This document shows positions 24,842 through 32,956 of a stretch of DNA of 64,000 nucleotides, in pieces; the first letter of the stretch is position 1; each line of letters begins with the position of its first letter. The notes below the pieces were generated by a model. That model was not told the origin of the DNA. It did not search any database and saw nothing but the letters and a program-made list of their open reading frames with translations. Position numbers and translations under genes: made by a program. The DNA comes from Cereibacter_A azotoformans (GTDB lineage Bacteria > Pseudomonadota > Alphaproteobacteria > Rhodobacterales > Rhodobacteraceae), in the NCBI RefSeq assembly GCF_003050905.1, contig NZ_QAOT01000007.1; one strand, written 5' to 3'.

Positions 24842-26259
24842 TCGGCCACCGGCTTCGTGGGCCGTGCCTCGGCGTGAAGGCGGGCGAGGGCGGCCGAGGT
24901 GAGGCGCGCCGAGGGGCCGTCGGCCCGGCTGGTGAGCATGATCGGCACCTTCGCCCCCAGCACGAGGCCCGCGGCCTCGGCGCCGCCCAGATGGATCAGC
25001 TGCTTGGCGATCATGTTGCCGCTTTCGAGGTTGGGCGCCACGAGGATGTCGGCGCGGCCCGCCACGTCCGAGACGATGCCCTTGGCCTTCACCGCCTCGA
25101 GCGAGATCGCATTGTCATAGGCGAGCGGCCCGTCGATCAGCCCGCCCACGATCTGGCCCCGGTCGTGCATCTTGCAGATCGAGGCCGCAAGAAGCGTCGA
25201 GGGGATCTTGCCCGTGATGGTCTCGACCGCCGACAGAAGCGCCGTGCGTGGCGTCTCGATCCCCAGCGCCATCACGAGGTCGATGGCGTTCTGCACGATG
25301 TCCTTCATCGTCTCGAGATCGGGGGCGATGTTGATGGCCGCGTCGGTGATGAACAGCAGCCGGTCCACGTCCGGCACGTCGAGGGCGAAGACATGGCTGA
25401 GGCGCCGCTCGGTCCTGAGGCCCTTGTCGCGGCAGAGCACGGCCGAGAGAAGCTCGTCGGTGTGCAGCTTGCCCTTCATCAAGGCGCCCGCGCGCCCGTC
25501 GCGCACCAGATCGACCGCGACTTCCGCCGCGGCATGGCTGTGGGGCGCGTCGATGATCCGGCTCTCGTCCAGCGTGACGCTGGCCGCGGCGGCCGTGGCG
25601 AGGATCTTCGCCTTCGGCCCGACCCAGAGCGCGGTGATGATGCCCGCGGCCTCCGCCTGGATCGCGCCCAGAAGGCTCAGGTCGTCGCAGGGATGGACGA
25701 TGGCGGTGGGCAGGGGCGGCAGGGCGCGCGCGGCGAGAATCAGGTTGGCAAAGCGCGCGCCGGGCGTGTGCAGCCGCACTTCGGGCAGGTGCGAGACCGG
25801 CCGGCGCACCTTCTCGCGGGGCGCCAGCACCAGCGCCTCGCCGGTGATCACCATCTCGCCGGACTGGTTGAGGCAGACGCAGTCGAGCGTGACCTTGGCC
25901 GTGGCCATGTCCTTTTCCCGCACCGTCACGCGGACGGTGATCTTGTCGCCGGGCGAGACGGGCCTGCGGAAGCGCAGCGACTGTCCGAGGTAGATCGTGC
26001 CGGGGCCGGGCAGGCGGGTGCCCAGCACCGCCGAGATCAGCGCGCCGCCCCACATCCCGTGGGCGATCACATGGTGAAAGCCCGTCTCGGCCGCATAGGT
26101 CGCATCCAGATGCGCCGGGTTCACGTCGCCCGACATGACGGCGAACAGCTCGATGTCCTTGGGCGTGAGCACCCGGTCCACCTCGGCGCTGTCGCCGATC
26201 TGCAGCTCGTCCAGCGTCCGGTTCTCGACCGTGGTGATGGAAGGATCACATCCGAACAT
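24838..26259 (-). CDS. Bifunctional MaoC-type enoyl-CoA hydratase / phosphate acyltransferase
   Basis: 473 residues with two fused enzymes. Residues about 1-150 are a MaoC (R)-specific hydratase hot-dog domain with FAVMSGDVNPAHLD and HGMWGGALISAVLG. Residues about 165-473 are a phosphate acetyl/butyryltransferase domain (ALMKGKLHTDELLSAVL; ITDAAINIAPDLETMKDIVQ; GPLAYDNAISLEAVKAKGI). The fusion type is known in alphaproteobacteria. It could make (R)-3-hydroxyacyl-CoA for the upstream PHA synthase while the second half drains acyl-CoA to acyl-phosphate for AckA. It overlaps fabI by 14 bp and ackA by 4 bp. Confidence 0.92.
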   Translation of the reverse strand: MFGCDPSITTVENRTLDELQIGDSAEVDRVLTPKDIELFAVMSGDVNPAHLDATYAAETGFHHVIAHGMWGGALISAVLGTRLPGPGTIYLGQSLRFRRPVSPGDKITVRVTVREKDMATAKVTLDCVCLNQSGEMVITGEALVLAPREKVRRPVSHLPEVRLHTPGARFANLILAARALPPLPTAIVHPCDDLSLLGAIQAEAAGIITALWVGPKAKILATAAAASVTLDESRIIDAPHSHAAAEVAVDLVRDGRAGALMKGKLHTDELLSAVLCRDKGLRTERRLSHVFALDVPDVDRLLFITDAAINIAPDLETMKDIVQNAIDLVMALGIETPRTALLSAVETITGKIPSTLLAASICKMHDRGQIVGGLIDGPLAYDNAISLEAVKAKGIVSDVAGRADILVAPNLESGNMIAKQLIHLGGAEAAGLVLGAKVPIMLTSRADGPSARLTSAALARLHAEARPTKPVAE

Positions 26260-27004
26260 GTCGGCCTCCGTCGATATGGGTCACGGTTCCGGTGACGCCC
26301 GAAGCGGCATCGGAGGCGAGGAAGGCGGCCACGGCCCCCACCTCGTCGATGGTCACGAGCCTCCGCTCGGGCGCGCGGGTCCGGGCATCCTCGATCAGCG
26401 CGTCGAAATGGTCGATGCCGCTGGCCGCGCGGGTCGCGATCGGACCGGGCGAGAGCACGTTGGCCCGGATCCCCTGCGGCCCCAGTTCGGCCGCCACATG
26501 GCGGGTGCAGGCCTCCAGCGCGGCCTTGACCGGGCCCATGATGTTGTAGTGATCGACCACCTTCTCGGCGCCATAATAGCTCACGGTCATCAGGCTGCCG
26601 CCCGCCGTCATCAGCGGCTCGGCCAGCCGCGCCATGCGCAGGAACGAATGGCACGAGATGTCCATCGCCTGCGCGAAGCCTGCGGCCGAGCAGTCGGTCA
26701 CGCGGCCGTGCAGATCCTCTTTCGGGCAGAAGGCCACCGAATGGAGCAGGAAGTCGAGCCGGCCCCAGCGGCCGCGGATGTCGTCGAACACCGCCTCGAG
26801 CGCGCCCTCCTGCGCAAGGTCGAGCGGCAGCAGAGCCGCGGCACCGATGTCCTCGGCCACAGGCCGGACGTGGGGCAGGGCGCGCTCGTTCAGGTAGGTG
26901 AGTGCCAGGTCGGCTCCGGCCCCGGCGAAGGCGCGGGCGCAGCCGGCGGCGATCGACTGGCTGTTGGCGACGCCCACCACCAGCCCGTATTTTCCCTTCA
27001 GCAT
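26246..27004 (-). CDS. fabI: Enoyl-[acyl-carrier-protein] reductase FabI paralogue
   Basis: 252 residues of the FabI-type short-chain dehydrogenase family: NADH-dependent reduction of trans-2-enoyl-ACP, or possibly enoyl-CoA. The cofactor motif GVANSQSIAAGCARAF is at residues 11-26, the family SVAFCPKEDL follows near residue 90, and SYYGAEKVVDHYNIMGPVKA holds the catalytic Tyr-x6-Lys. It sits between phaC and the MaoC-Pta fusion, which suggests a role beyond housekeeping fatty acid synthesis, for example in acyl-CoA supply. Start at 27004 is clear. Confidence 0.9.
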   Translation of the reverse strand: MLKGKYGLVVGVANSQSIAAGCARAFAGAGADLALTYLNERALPHVRPVAEDIGAAALLPLDLAQEGALEAVFDDIRGRWGRLDFLLHSVAFCPKEDLHGRVTDCSAAGFAQAMDISCHSFLRMARLAEPLMTAGGSLMTVSYYGAEKVVDHYNIMGPVKAALEACTRHVAAELGPQGIRANVLSPGPIATRAASGIDHFDALIEDARTRAPERRLVTIDEVGAVAAFLASDAASGVTGTVTHIDGGRHVRM

Positions 27005-27016
27005 CGTCTTGTCCCC

Positions 27017-28738
27017 TCAGCGCTGCAGGATGTAGGCGCCGGGCGCATCGCACAGCGGCGGGTAGCCGGCCGATGCGCTGCCCATCGGCGGCAGTTTCGC
27101 CTTGGCCGAGGACCGCTCGGCCAGCCAGGCGCCCCAGGCCGGCCACCATGACCCCTCGACCGAGGCATGGGCGGCAAACCACTCGTCGGCGTCCTTGTAG
27201 GGGTCGTCGCGTTGGGTTGTGGCGATGCGGAAATGCCGCCGCGGATGGCCCGGCTCGGACACGATGCCGGCGTTGTGCCCGCCGGAGGTGAGGATGAAGG
27301 TCGTCTCGGTCTCGGTCAGCCGCTGGATCTTGAACACCGACCGCCAGGGCGCGACATGGTCCGTCTCGGTGCCCACCGCGAGGATCGGCACCCGAAGCTC
27401 GGTCAGCGACAGCGTATGACCCTCCAGCTCGAACTTGCCCTCGGCGAAACGGTTCTCGAGGAACAGTTGGCGGAGGTATTCCGAATGCATCCGGTAGGGC
27501 ATCCGCGTGGAATCCGCGTTCCAGGTCATCAGATCGTTCGGATGCGGCCGCTCGCCCATCAGATATTCGTGGATCATTCGCGACCAGATCAGGTCGTTCG
27601 AGCGCAGCAGCGTGAAGGCGCCGCTCATCTGGTCGCTGTCGAGATAACCCTGATGCCACATCATGTCCTCGAGCAGCGCCACCTGCGCCTCCGAGATGAA
27701 GAGCGCCAGTTCCCCCGCTTCCGAGAAATCGACCTGCGCGGCAAAGAGCGTCATCGAGGCCAGCCGCTCGTCATGGTCGCGGGCCATCTGGGCCGCCATG
27801 ATCGACAGGAGCGTCCCGCCGAGGCAGTAGCCCGCGGCATGGACCTTCGGGGCGCCGGTGATCGCCTGAATGGCCTTGAGCGCGGCCCGCGGCCCCTGGT
27901 CGATGTAATCCACGAGGCCGAGGTCGCGGTCCTCGGGGCCGGGGTTGCGCCACGAGATCATGAAGACGGTGAAGCCCTGCGCCACGAGCCAGCGGACCAG
28001 CGAGTTCTGCTCGGTCAGGTCGAGGATGTAGTATTTCATGATCCAGGCCGGCACGATCAGCACCGGCTCGGGATGCACCTGCCTCGTGGTGGGCGTGTAC
28101 TGGATCAGCTCCATCAGATGGGTGCGCGCCACCACCTTGCCCGGTGTGACGGCGAGGTTCTCGCCAACGCGGTAGTCGCCGGTCTCCATCGGGGCGCCGG
28201 TCGCGAGCTGCATCATGTCGCCGGTGAAGTTCACCGCGCCCTGGATCAGGTTCGCGCCGCCGGTCTCGGCGGTGCGGGTCAGGATCTCGGGGTTGAAGAA
28301 CGGCACGTTCGAGGGCGACCAGACGTCGAGGATCTGCCGCACCGAGAAGCTGAGGGCGGCCTCATGCGCCCGGTCCATGCCGCGCAGCCCGGTCGTCGCC
28401 GCCTGCCACCAGTCCTCGGTCAAGAGGAAGCTGTCGCGCAGCGCGGCGAAGGGTTGCCGGCTCCAGGCCTCGGTCGCGAAGCGGCGGTCCTTCACCGGCG
28501 CCTCGTGCGCGTGAAGCCCGCCCTCCATGATCGCTGTCGCCGACCTGGCGGCCTTTTCCCACAGCTCCGCCTGCTTTCCCGGCGCAGCCGCCAGATGCAT
28601 CATCCAGTCCAGCGTCGCCGTCGCCAGCACCGACGGGGCAAGGCCCCGCGTCATGCCCGCGATCGTCGCCCGTGCCGCCCGATCGAGCGCCTGCCCATAG
28701 GTCGGCACGCCTTCCGCATTCCACTTCATGTCAGACAT
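27017..28738 (-). CDS. phaC: Class I polyhydroxyalkanoate synthase
   Basis: Polymerises (R)-3-hydroxyacyl-CoA to PHA/PHB on granule surfaces. 573 residues. The lipase-like box GYCLGG near residue 300 carries the catalytic Cys; Asp is in VGTETDHVAPW and His in TSGGHNAGIV. PWIMKYYILDLTEQNSLVRW and FMISWRNPGPEDRD are PhaC signatures. The ATG at 28738 follows GGAAAG; an upstream in-frame start at 28822 gives sequence unlike the family. It heads the phaC-fabI-pta-ackA operon and is probably the second PHA synthase of the organism (phaC2), by context only. Confidence 0.95.
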   Translation of the reverse strand: MSDMKWNAEGVPTYGQALDRAARATIAGMTRGLAPSVLATATLDWMMHLAAAPGKQAELWEKAARSATAIMEGGLHAHEAPVKDRRFATEAWSRQPFAALRDSFLLTEDWWQAATTGLRGMDRAHEAALSFSVRQILDVWSPSNVPFFNPEILTRTAETGGANLIQGAVNFTGDMMQLATGAPMETGDYRVGENLAVTPGKVVARTHLMELIQYTPTTRQVHPEPVLIVPAWIMKYYILDLTEQNSLVRWLVAQGFTVFMISWRNPGPEDRDLGLVDYIDQGPRAALKAIQAITGAPKVHAAGYCLGGTLLSIMAAQMARDHDERLASMTLFAAQVDFSEAGELALFISEAQVALLEDMMWHQGYLDSDQMSGAFTLLRSNDLIWSRMIHEYLMGERPHPNDLMTWNADSTRMPYRMHSEYLRQLFLENRFAEGKFELEGHTLSLTELRVPILAVGTETDHVAPWRSVFKIQRLTETETTFILTSGGHNAGIVSEPGHPRRHFRIATTQRDDPYKDADEWFAAHASVEGSWWPAWGAWLAERSSAKAKLPPMGSASAGYPPLCDAPGAYILQR

Positions 28739-28818
28739 TGGTCTTTCCGTATCCGGTGTCCCGGGAGTCGATCTTAAACCGTTTTCATGAAAAGGATGTA
28801 ATGCAGGTGCAGCATTGA

Positions 28819-28849
28819 GCAATTGAGCAGGATCAACTTGCTCAATTGC
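28819..28849. repeat. Perfect 11-bp inverted repeat upstream of phaC
   Basis: GCAATTGAGCA and TGCTCAATTGC are separated by 9 bases. The left arm is also partly duplicated as TTGAGCAATTGAGCA. It lies 81-111 bp upstream of the phaC start, so a regulatory binding site is plausible. Confidence 0.55.
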
Positions 28850-28874
28850 CTTGATTTAAGGCGATGATCCCCAT

Positions 28875-28887
28875 GCTGCGTTGCAGC
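28875..28887. promoter_or_regulatory. PhaR-like site (CTGC-N3-GCAG)
   Basis: GCTGCGTTGCAGC is a perfect 5-bp-arm palindrome. It matches the CTGC-N3-GCAG motif that I recall being reported for the PHA regulator PhaR in Rhodobacter sphaeroides. It is 137 bp upstream of phaC, in the divergent gap. Confidence 0.5.
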
Positions 28888-29055
28888 GCAAGGGCTTGAC
28901 CTGAACCGTCGCGCCGAGGTGCGGCACGATGCCGCGCGGCGCTATGAAGCATTGACGAGGAAGAGGTGCGCTCTATCTGCCCGAATCACGAGTGAAGCGA
29001 TTCTCCGGTGCTTGCGGCAACGGGGAAGCGGCTGTCGAGTTCCGAGCGGTGGTGC

Positions 29056-29994
29056 ATGTCCAGGATCCGTCATATCCGTCTGATCTTCGTGTTCAACCTC
29101 ATGATCGCCGTCATGCTGGGGACGGGACTGGCGCTCTGGACGCCGGATCTGCCGCGGGCCGAACTCGAGCAGCGGTATCTGGCCAATCCCGCCGATCTTG
29201 TGGAGGTCGCGGGCACCACGCTTCACATGCGCGACCGCGGGCGGCGGGACGCGCCGGCCGTGATCCTGATCCATGGCTTCGGCTCCAGCCTGCACACCTG
29301 GAGCGCCTGGCAGGACCGCATGGCCGGGAGCCGGCGCGTGATCAGCTTCGACCTGCCCGGCTTCGGTCTCTCTCCGCCCGATGCGACCGGGAATTATTCC
29401 GATGCCCGTGTGTCGCAGATCGTTCTCGGCATCATGGATCGGCTGGATCTCAAGCAGGCGGACCTTATCGGCAATTCCATCGGCGGCCGGATCGCCTTCA
29501 CCTTCGCGGCGGCCCACCCCGAGCGGGTGCGCAAGCTCGTCCTCGTGTCGCCCGACGGCTACGAAAGCCCCGGCTTCACCTATGGCCAGCCGCCCGATGT
29601 GCCGATGCTGGCGCAGGCGGTCCGTTTCTGGCTGCCAAAGCCGCTGCTGCGCCTCTCGCTGGGCATGGCCTATGCGGATCCGACCGTGATGTCCGATCAG
29701 ATCGTCAGCCGCTACCACGACCTGATCCGGGCGCCCGGCGTGCGCGAGGCCCTGTTCGACCGGATGCGCCAGACGGTGCTGGTGCCGCCCGAGACGCTGC
29801 TGGCCAATGTCCGCGCGCCGACGCTGCTGCTGTGGGGCGAGGAGGATGCGGTGATCCCTGCAGCGAATGCCGGATCCTACGCCCGCGCCCTGCGCGACGC
29901 GCAGACGGTCCTTCTGCCCCGGATGGGCCATGTTCCGCAGGAAGAGGGACCGGCCCGGTCGCTCGCCCCGGTCGAAGCCTTCCTCGCCACCTGA
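29056..29994 (+). CDS. Membrane-anchored alpha/beta hydrolase
   Basis: 312 residues. One N-terminal membrane helix (RLIFVFNLMIAVMLGTGLAL) is followed by an alpha/beta hydrolase fold. The oxyanion segment is VILIHGFGSSLHTW, the nucleophile elbow is IGNSIGG (Ser), the acid is in LWGEEDAVIP and the His in RMGHVPQEE. Esterase, lipase or lactonase activity is possible; the substrate is unknown. It may face the periplasm, judged from the N-terminal anchor. An earlier GTG at 29008 is possible; ATG 29056 starts directly before the anchor. It precedes stress-island genes but has no visible EcfG promoter. Confidence 0.85.
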   Translation: MSRIRHIRLIFVFNLMIAVMLGTGLALWTPDLPRAELEQRYLANPADLVEVAGTTLHMRDRGRRDAPAVILIHGFGSSLHTWSAWQDRMAGSRRVISFDLPGFGLSPPDATGNYSDARVSQIVLGIMDRLDLKQADLIGNSIGGRIAFTFAAAHPERVRKLVLVSPDGYESPGFTYGQPPDVPMLAQAVRFWLPKPLLRLSLGMAYADPTVMSDQIVSRYHDLIRAPGVREALFDRMRQTVLVPPETLLANVRAPTLLLWGEEDAVIPAANAGSYARALRDAQTVLLPRMGHVPQEEGPARSLAPVEAFLAT

Positions 29995-30037
29995 GCGCCG
30001 CTCCGCGGCCTCCCTGCCCGGCGCGGGCGGCGTCCGA

Positions 30038-30062
30038 GGAACCTCGGTTCCGGCGGGGCGTT
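30038..30062 (+). promoter_or_regulatory. EcfG (general stress sigma) promoter for the PLDc_N gene
   Basis: GGAAC at 30038-30042, a 16-base spacer, and CGTT at 30059-30062: an exact match to the alphaproteobacterial EcfG consensus. It ends 37 bp upstream of the PLDc_N-type start. Confidence 0.8.
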
Positions 30063-30099
30063 GGCCGGGAGAGGCATCCCGCACAGGAGGACGTTGCAG

Positions 30100-30303
30100 A
30101 TGGAGATGAATATGTTCCAACTTCGGGGGTTCGGGGGCCTGATCATCCTTGCGCTCGATCTGTGGGCCTTGGTATCCATTCTCGGCTCCTCCGCTTCGAC
30201 GGGGCGGAAGGTGCTCTGGGCGCTGATCGTCATCCTGCTTCCCGTGGTCGGCTTCATTCTCTGGCTGATCCTCGGTCCGCGCTCGGGGTCGCGGGGGATC
30301 TGA
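30100..30303 (+). CDS. PLDc_N-domain small membrane protein
   Basis: 67 residues with two hydrophobic helices (FGGLIILALDLWALVSILGS and VLWALIVILLPVVGFILWLI) and the ending LILGPR, the pattern of the short PLDc_N (cardiolipin-synthase N-terminal) membrane domain without the catalytic part. Stand-alone copies are common in stress regulons, but the function is unknown. ATG at 30100 follows AGGAGG at 30085-30090; two more in-frame ATGs follow. An EcfG-type promoter precedes it and a DUF2383-like gene follows. Confidence 0.8.
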   Translation: MEMNMFQLRGFGGLIILALDLWALVSILGSSASTGRKVLWALIVILLPVVGFILWLILGPRSGSRGI

Positions 30304-30347
30304 TCGGACCCGGATCGCCTCGGGCCACCCAGATGGAGGACGAGTTG

Positions 30348-30806
30348 ATGGCCGGGATCAGACCCTTTGCCGCGCCGGAACCTGCGGCGCTGAAGGCGCT
30401 CGAGACATTGCACCTGCGGTGCGTCGATGTGCTTGCCGGCTTCGAGACAATGGTGGGGCGGGCAGAGCCCGAGTTCCGCGCCACGGCCGAGCGTTTCCGC
30501 GACCTTCACCGCGCGCAGGCGCAGGAGCTTGCGGAAATGATCGCCCGCTTCGGCCGCGAGCCCGAGATCGACGGCAGCCTCATGTCCACGGTGAACCGGG
30601 CCGTCGTGTCGATGCGGTCCCTGATCAACGGGATCGACGGCAGCATCCTCGACCAGATCCAGGATGGCGAGCAGCATGTGGTCGATGCTTTCGACGATGC
30701 GCTTGGCGCGGGGCAGCCCATCGACGTGACCGCCCGCCTGCGGTCGATGCGGCGCGAGCTGTGCCTCCTGCTGTTCGAGACCCAGGCGGCGGCGACGGGG
30801 CGCTGA
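30348..30806 (+). CDS. DUF2383-like four-helix protein
   Basis: 152 residues, helical. ALKALETLHLRCVDVLAGFE at the start and FRDLHRAQAQELAEMIARFG in the middle match the ferritin-like PA2169/DUF2383 helical bundle family, whose members are often stress-induced. No clear di-iron site is visible. ATG at 30348 has GGAGGA seven bases upstream; the ATG at 30333 overlaps that site. It is 44 bp downstream of the PLDc_N gene and probably shares its EcfG promoter. It ends in a strong bidirectional hairpin. Confidence 0.7.
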   Translation: MAGIRPFAAPEPAALKALETLHLRCVDVLAGFETMVGRAEPEFRATAERFRDLHRAQAQELAEMIARFGREPEIDGSLMSTVNRAVVSMRSLINGIDGSILDQIQDGEQHVVDAFDDALGAGQPIDVTARLRSMRRELCLLLFETQAAATGR

Positions 30807-30833
30807 ACCCGGTCCAGTCCGCTGAACAAGCAA

Positions 30834-30855
30834 AAGGCCCGCCGAGGCGGGCCTT
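30834..30855. terminator. Bidirectional intrinsic terminator
   Basis: AAGGCCCGC/GCGGGCCTT stem with a CGAG loop, A-rich on the left and T-rich on the right. It lies between the convergent DUF2383-like gene and csbD. Confidence 0.85.
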
Positions 30856-30875
30856 GTCTTCGTCGTGCCAGAGGC

Positions 30876-31073
30876 TCAGAGGCCGCGCATCCAGTCATCG
30901 ACCTTGCGCTCGGCATCGGCCTTGTTGTCGCCGTACTTGCGCTGGATGAGGCCGACCATCCGCTCGCGGTCGCCTTCGACCTGATCGATCTCGTCATCCG
31001 TCAGCTCACCCCACTTGGTGCGAGCCTGACCCTTGAATTCCTTCCAGCGACCGCTGATCTGATCCCAATTCAT
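30876..31073 (-). CDS. CsbD-family stress response protein
   Basis: 65 residues. The whole sequence fits CsbD: MNWDQISGRWKEFKGQARTK at the N-terminus, LTDDEIDQVEGDRERMVGLI in the middle and QRKYGDNKADAERKVDDW at the end. CsbD proteins are hydrophilic and induced by general stress (sigma B in Bacillus); the molecular role is unknown. The start at 31073 is chosen for the family N-terminus. A perfect EcfG promoter ends 43 bp upstream, tying it to the adjacent stress regulators. Confidence 0.92.
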   Translation of the reverse strand: MNWDQISGRWKEFKGQARTKWGELTDDEIDQVEGDRERMVGLIQRKYGDNKADAERKVDDWMRGL

Positions 31074-31116
31074 CTCACTTGCTCCTTGTACTGTTGCCTT
31101 ATCGGGCTGCCGTAAG

Positions 31117-31142
31117 AACGCGGTGCGCTGGGCACGGGTTCC
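31117..31142 (-). promoter_or_regulatory. EcfG promoter for csbD
   Basis: Read on the minus strand: GGAAC at 31142-31138, a 17-base spacer, and CGTT at 31120-31117. It is an exact consensus match, 43 bp upstream of csbD. Confidence 0.82.
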
Positions 31143-31177
31143 ACCGCGCATCGCATCGACCATACGGTGCCGTGGGG

Positions 31178-32956
31178 TCAGGACGCGGCGGCCGCGCTGC
31201 TCTCGGCGTCCGTCTCGTTGCGGGCTTCGGCATCGGCCAGCGGACGGATCTCGAACCGCACCTTGAGGCTGTGCCGTGTCTCGGTCCGGTCGATGCGGAC
31301 CTCGCCGCCGATCTGCTGGGCAAAGCCGGCCAGAAGCTGCGCGCCAAGGCCGGTGCCCATCGCGGCGGTCTCCGGCGAAGGGGGGCCGATCCCGACGCTG
31401 TTCGTGACGTCGAGCACCGCCATTGCGGCATCCTCGCGCCGCAGCGAGACATCGAGCCGCGGCGTCTCGCCCGCCGGAGCGCCCGCATATTTCATGACGT
31501 TGGTGAGGGCTTCGGTCAGCAGGAGCGCCAGCGGTACCGCCTGATCCGGCGTCAGGCGCACATCGCCGAAGTCGGTGTGGACGGCGATCCGCCGCCCCGG
31601 CCCGGTGGCGAGGTTCACGACCTGCCGCACGATGTCGGACAGAAGCTCGTCGGCCCGGATGTCGGTGAGGCCGGTGGTCTGGTAGAGCCCGCGGTGGATG
31701 GTGGCGAGGCTCATCACCCGATCCTGCAACCCTTTCATCAGCCCCTTCGCTTCGGGCGTGCGGGCCTGCCGCATCTGCATGTTCATGATCGAGGCAATGA
31801 GCTGGAGGTTGTTCTTCACCCGATGGTGGACCTCCCGCAGCAGGACCTCCTTCTGGTGGACCATGTCCTCGAGTTCCGCCTCGTCATGCAGGATCGTGTC
31901 CGTCATGCGGGCGAAGGCCTCGGCAAGCTGCCGGATCTCTTGCGGCGCGTCGGCGTAATCCTGCGGATCGACGACCCGGCTGCCCTTGGCAAAGTCGAGG
32001 ATCGCCTTGCGCAGGTGCCGGATGGGCCGGACGATCATCCTCTCGGCCGCGAGCCACGTCACCAGAAGGCAGGCCAGCCACATGAGCGAGGGCAGGGCGA
32101 AGGCGGGCAGGGTGCGGATCCAGAGCCCCGCCTCGCCCCCCGCGGGCCAGGAGCCGAGGGCATAGAGCCGCTCGGGGATGATGGGGACGATCGAATAGAC
32201 CCGTTCACCGCCGCTCTCGGTGAGGGCGGTAAAGGCGATGCTGCGCGACTCTCCTGCGAGTGCCGCAAGCGACCGGTCGCGGGGCAGGAGTTGACGGCCC
32301 AACTCGAATCCCGCCGACGAGGTGAGGATGTCTCCGGCGCCGTTGAAGGTGATGAGAACCGGAGGAACCTGGCCCGAGGATAGGCTCGGCTGACCTATGA
32401 GCGCGCCGTGGGGCAGCGAGATCGCCAGCACGCCCAATTGCCGCCCGCTCGTGTCCATGACCGGATTGCTGGCGATCACCACGGACTTGCCAGAGATCCG
32501 TCCCGTCGGATTGACCTGCAGCAACGGCTCGCCGGCACGCAGGGCGAACGCCGCGGTCTCGGAATCGGACATGTCCTGTTCCTGACCGATCGAGGAACAG
32601 GTCATCCTCATGTCATTGCCGACGAACCCGACGACTTCGTAGATCTGCGATGCTTCGCGCACCTCCTGCAGGGCATTGTCGCAGGCCTCGCCTGTGGCCA
32701 GCAGCGGCCGCACCACTTCGGCCAGGGCGGCGGCGGCCCCCTGTGCCTTCTGGATCAGGCGGACCTCATGCTCGGCCGCGCGCATGGTCTCGCCCGTGAG
32801 CGCGGCCTCGGATCGGGCCTCGGCCTCGCGCAGCACCGCATGGGACTGCGCCACGGAAATCGCACCCAGCGGAAGCAGCGCCAGAGCGAGCAGGAAGGCC
32901 ATGCGCGACCCGATCCTGTCCGCGTAACGGCGCTGCAACCCGGCGAGGGATGTCAT
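31178..32956 (-). CDS. HisKA_2-type sensor histidine kinase of the general stress system
   Basis: 592 residues. The first membrane helix (about 20-37) and a second near 283-303 enclose an extracytoplasmic sensor region; a HAMP-like linker follows. The H-box LLREVHHRVKNNLQLIAS near residue 375 is the HisKA_2/HWE-related form seen in PhyR-activating kinases, and the HATPase part has LTEALTNVMKYAG and GTGLGAQLLAGF. It is probably the PhyK-like kinase that phosphorylates PhyR. The start overlaps the ecfG stop (ATGA), so it is third in the nepR-ecfG-kinase operon. Confidence 0.9.
   Translation of the reverse strand: MTSLAGLQRRYADRIGSRMAFLLALALLPLGAISVAQSHAVLREAEARSEAALTGETMRAAEHEVRLIQKAQGAAAALAEVVRPLLATGEACDNALQEVREASQIYEVVGFVGNDMRMTCSSIGQEQDMSDSETAAFALRAGEPLLQVNPTGRISGKSVVIASNPVMDTSGRQLGVLAISLPHGALIGQPSLSSGQVPPVLITFNGAGDILTSSAGFELGRQLLPRDRSLAALAGESRSIAFTALTESGGERVYSIVPIIPERLYALGSWPAGGEAGLWIRTLPAFALPSLMWLACLLVTWLAAERMIVRPIRHLRKAILDFAKGSRVVDPQDYADAPQEIRQLAEAFARMTDTILHDEAELEDMVHQKEVLLREVHHRVKNNLQLIASIMNMQMRQARTPEAKGLMKGLQDRVMSLATIHRGLYQTTGLTDIRADELLSDIVRQVVNLATGPGRRIAVHTDFGDVRLTPDQAVPLALLLTEALTNVMKYAGAPAGETPRLDVSLRREDAAMAVLDVTNSVGIGPPSPETAAMGTGLGAQLLAGFAQQIGGEVRIDRTETRHSLKVRFEIRPLADAEARNETDAESSAAAAS

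Larger units (their letters stand above)
28739..29055. other. Divergent promoter region between phaC and an alpha/beta hydrolase gene
   Basis: 317 bp without a convincing gene. It is AT-richer near phaC and holds an 11-bp inverted repeat (28819-28849) and a CTGC-N3-GCAG palindrome (28875-28887), both listed separately. Promoters for both flanking genes must lie here. Confidence 0.6.

Noticed and set aside
21371..24877. Very long plus-strand open frame (1168 codons)
   Set aside because: It spans the antisense of the SLC13 transporter, the lipoprotein and ackA, all strong family matches on the minus strand; it is an artefact of high GC.
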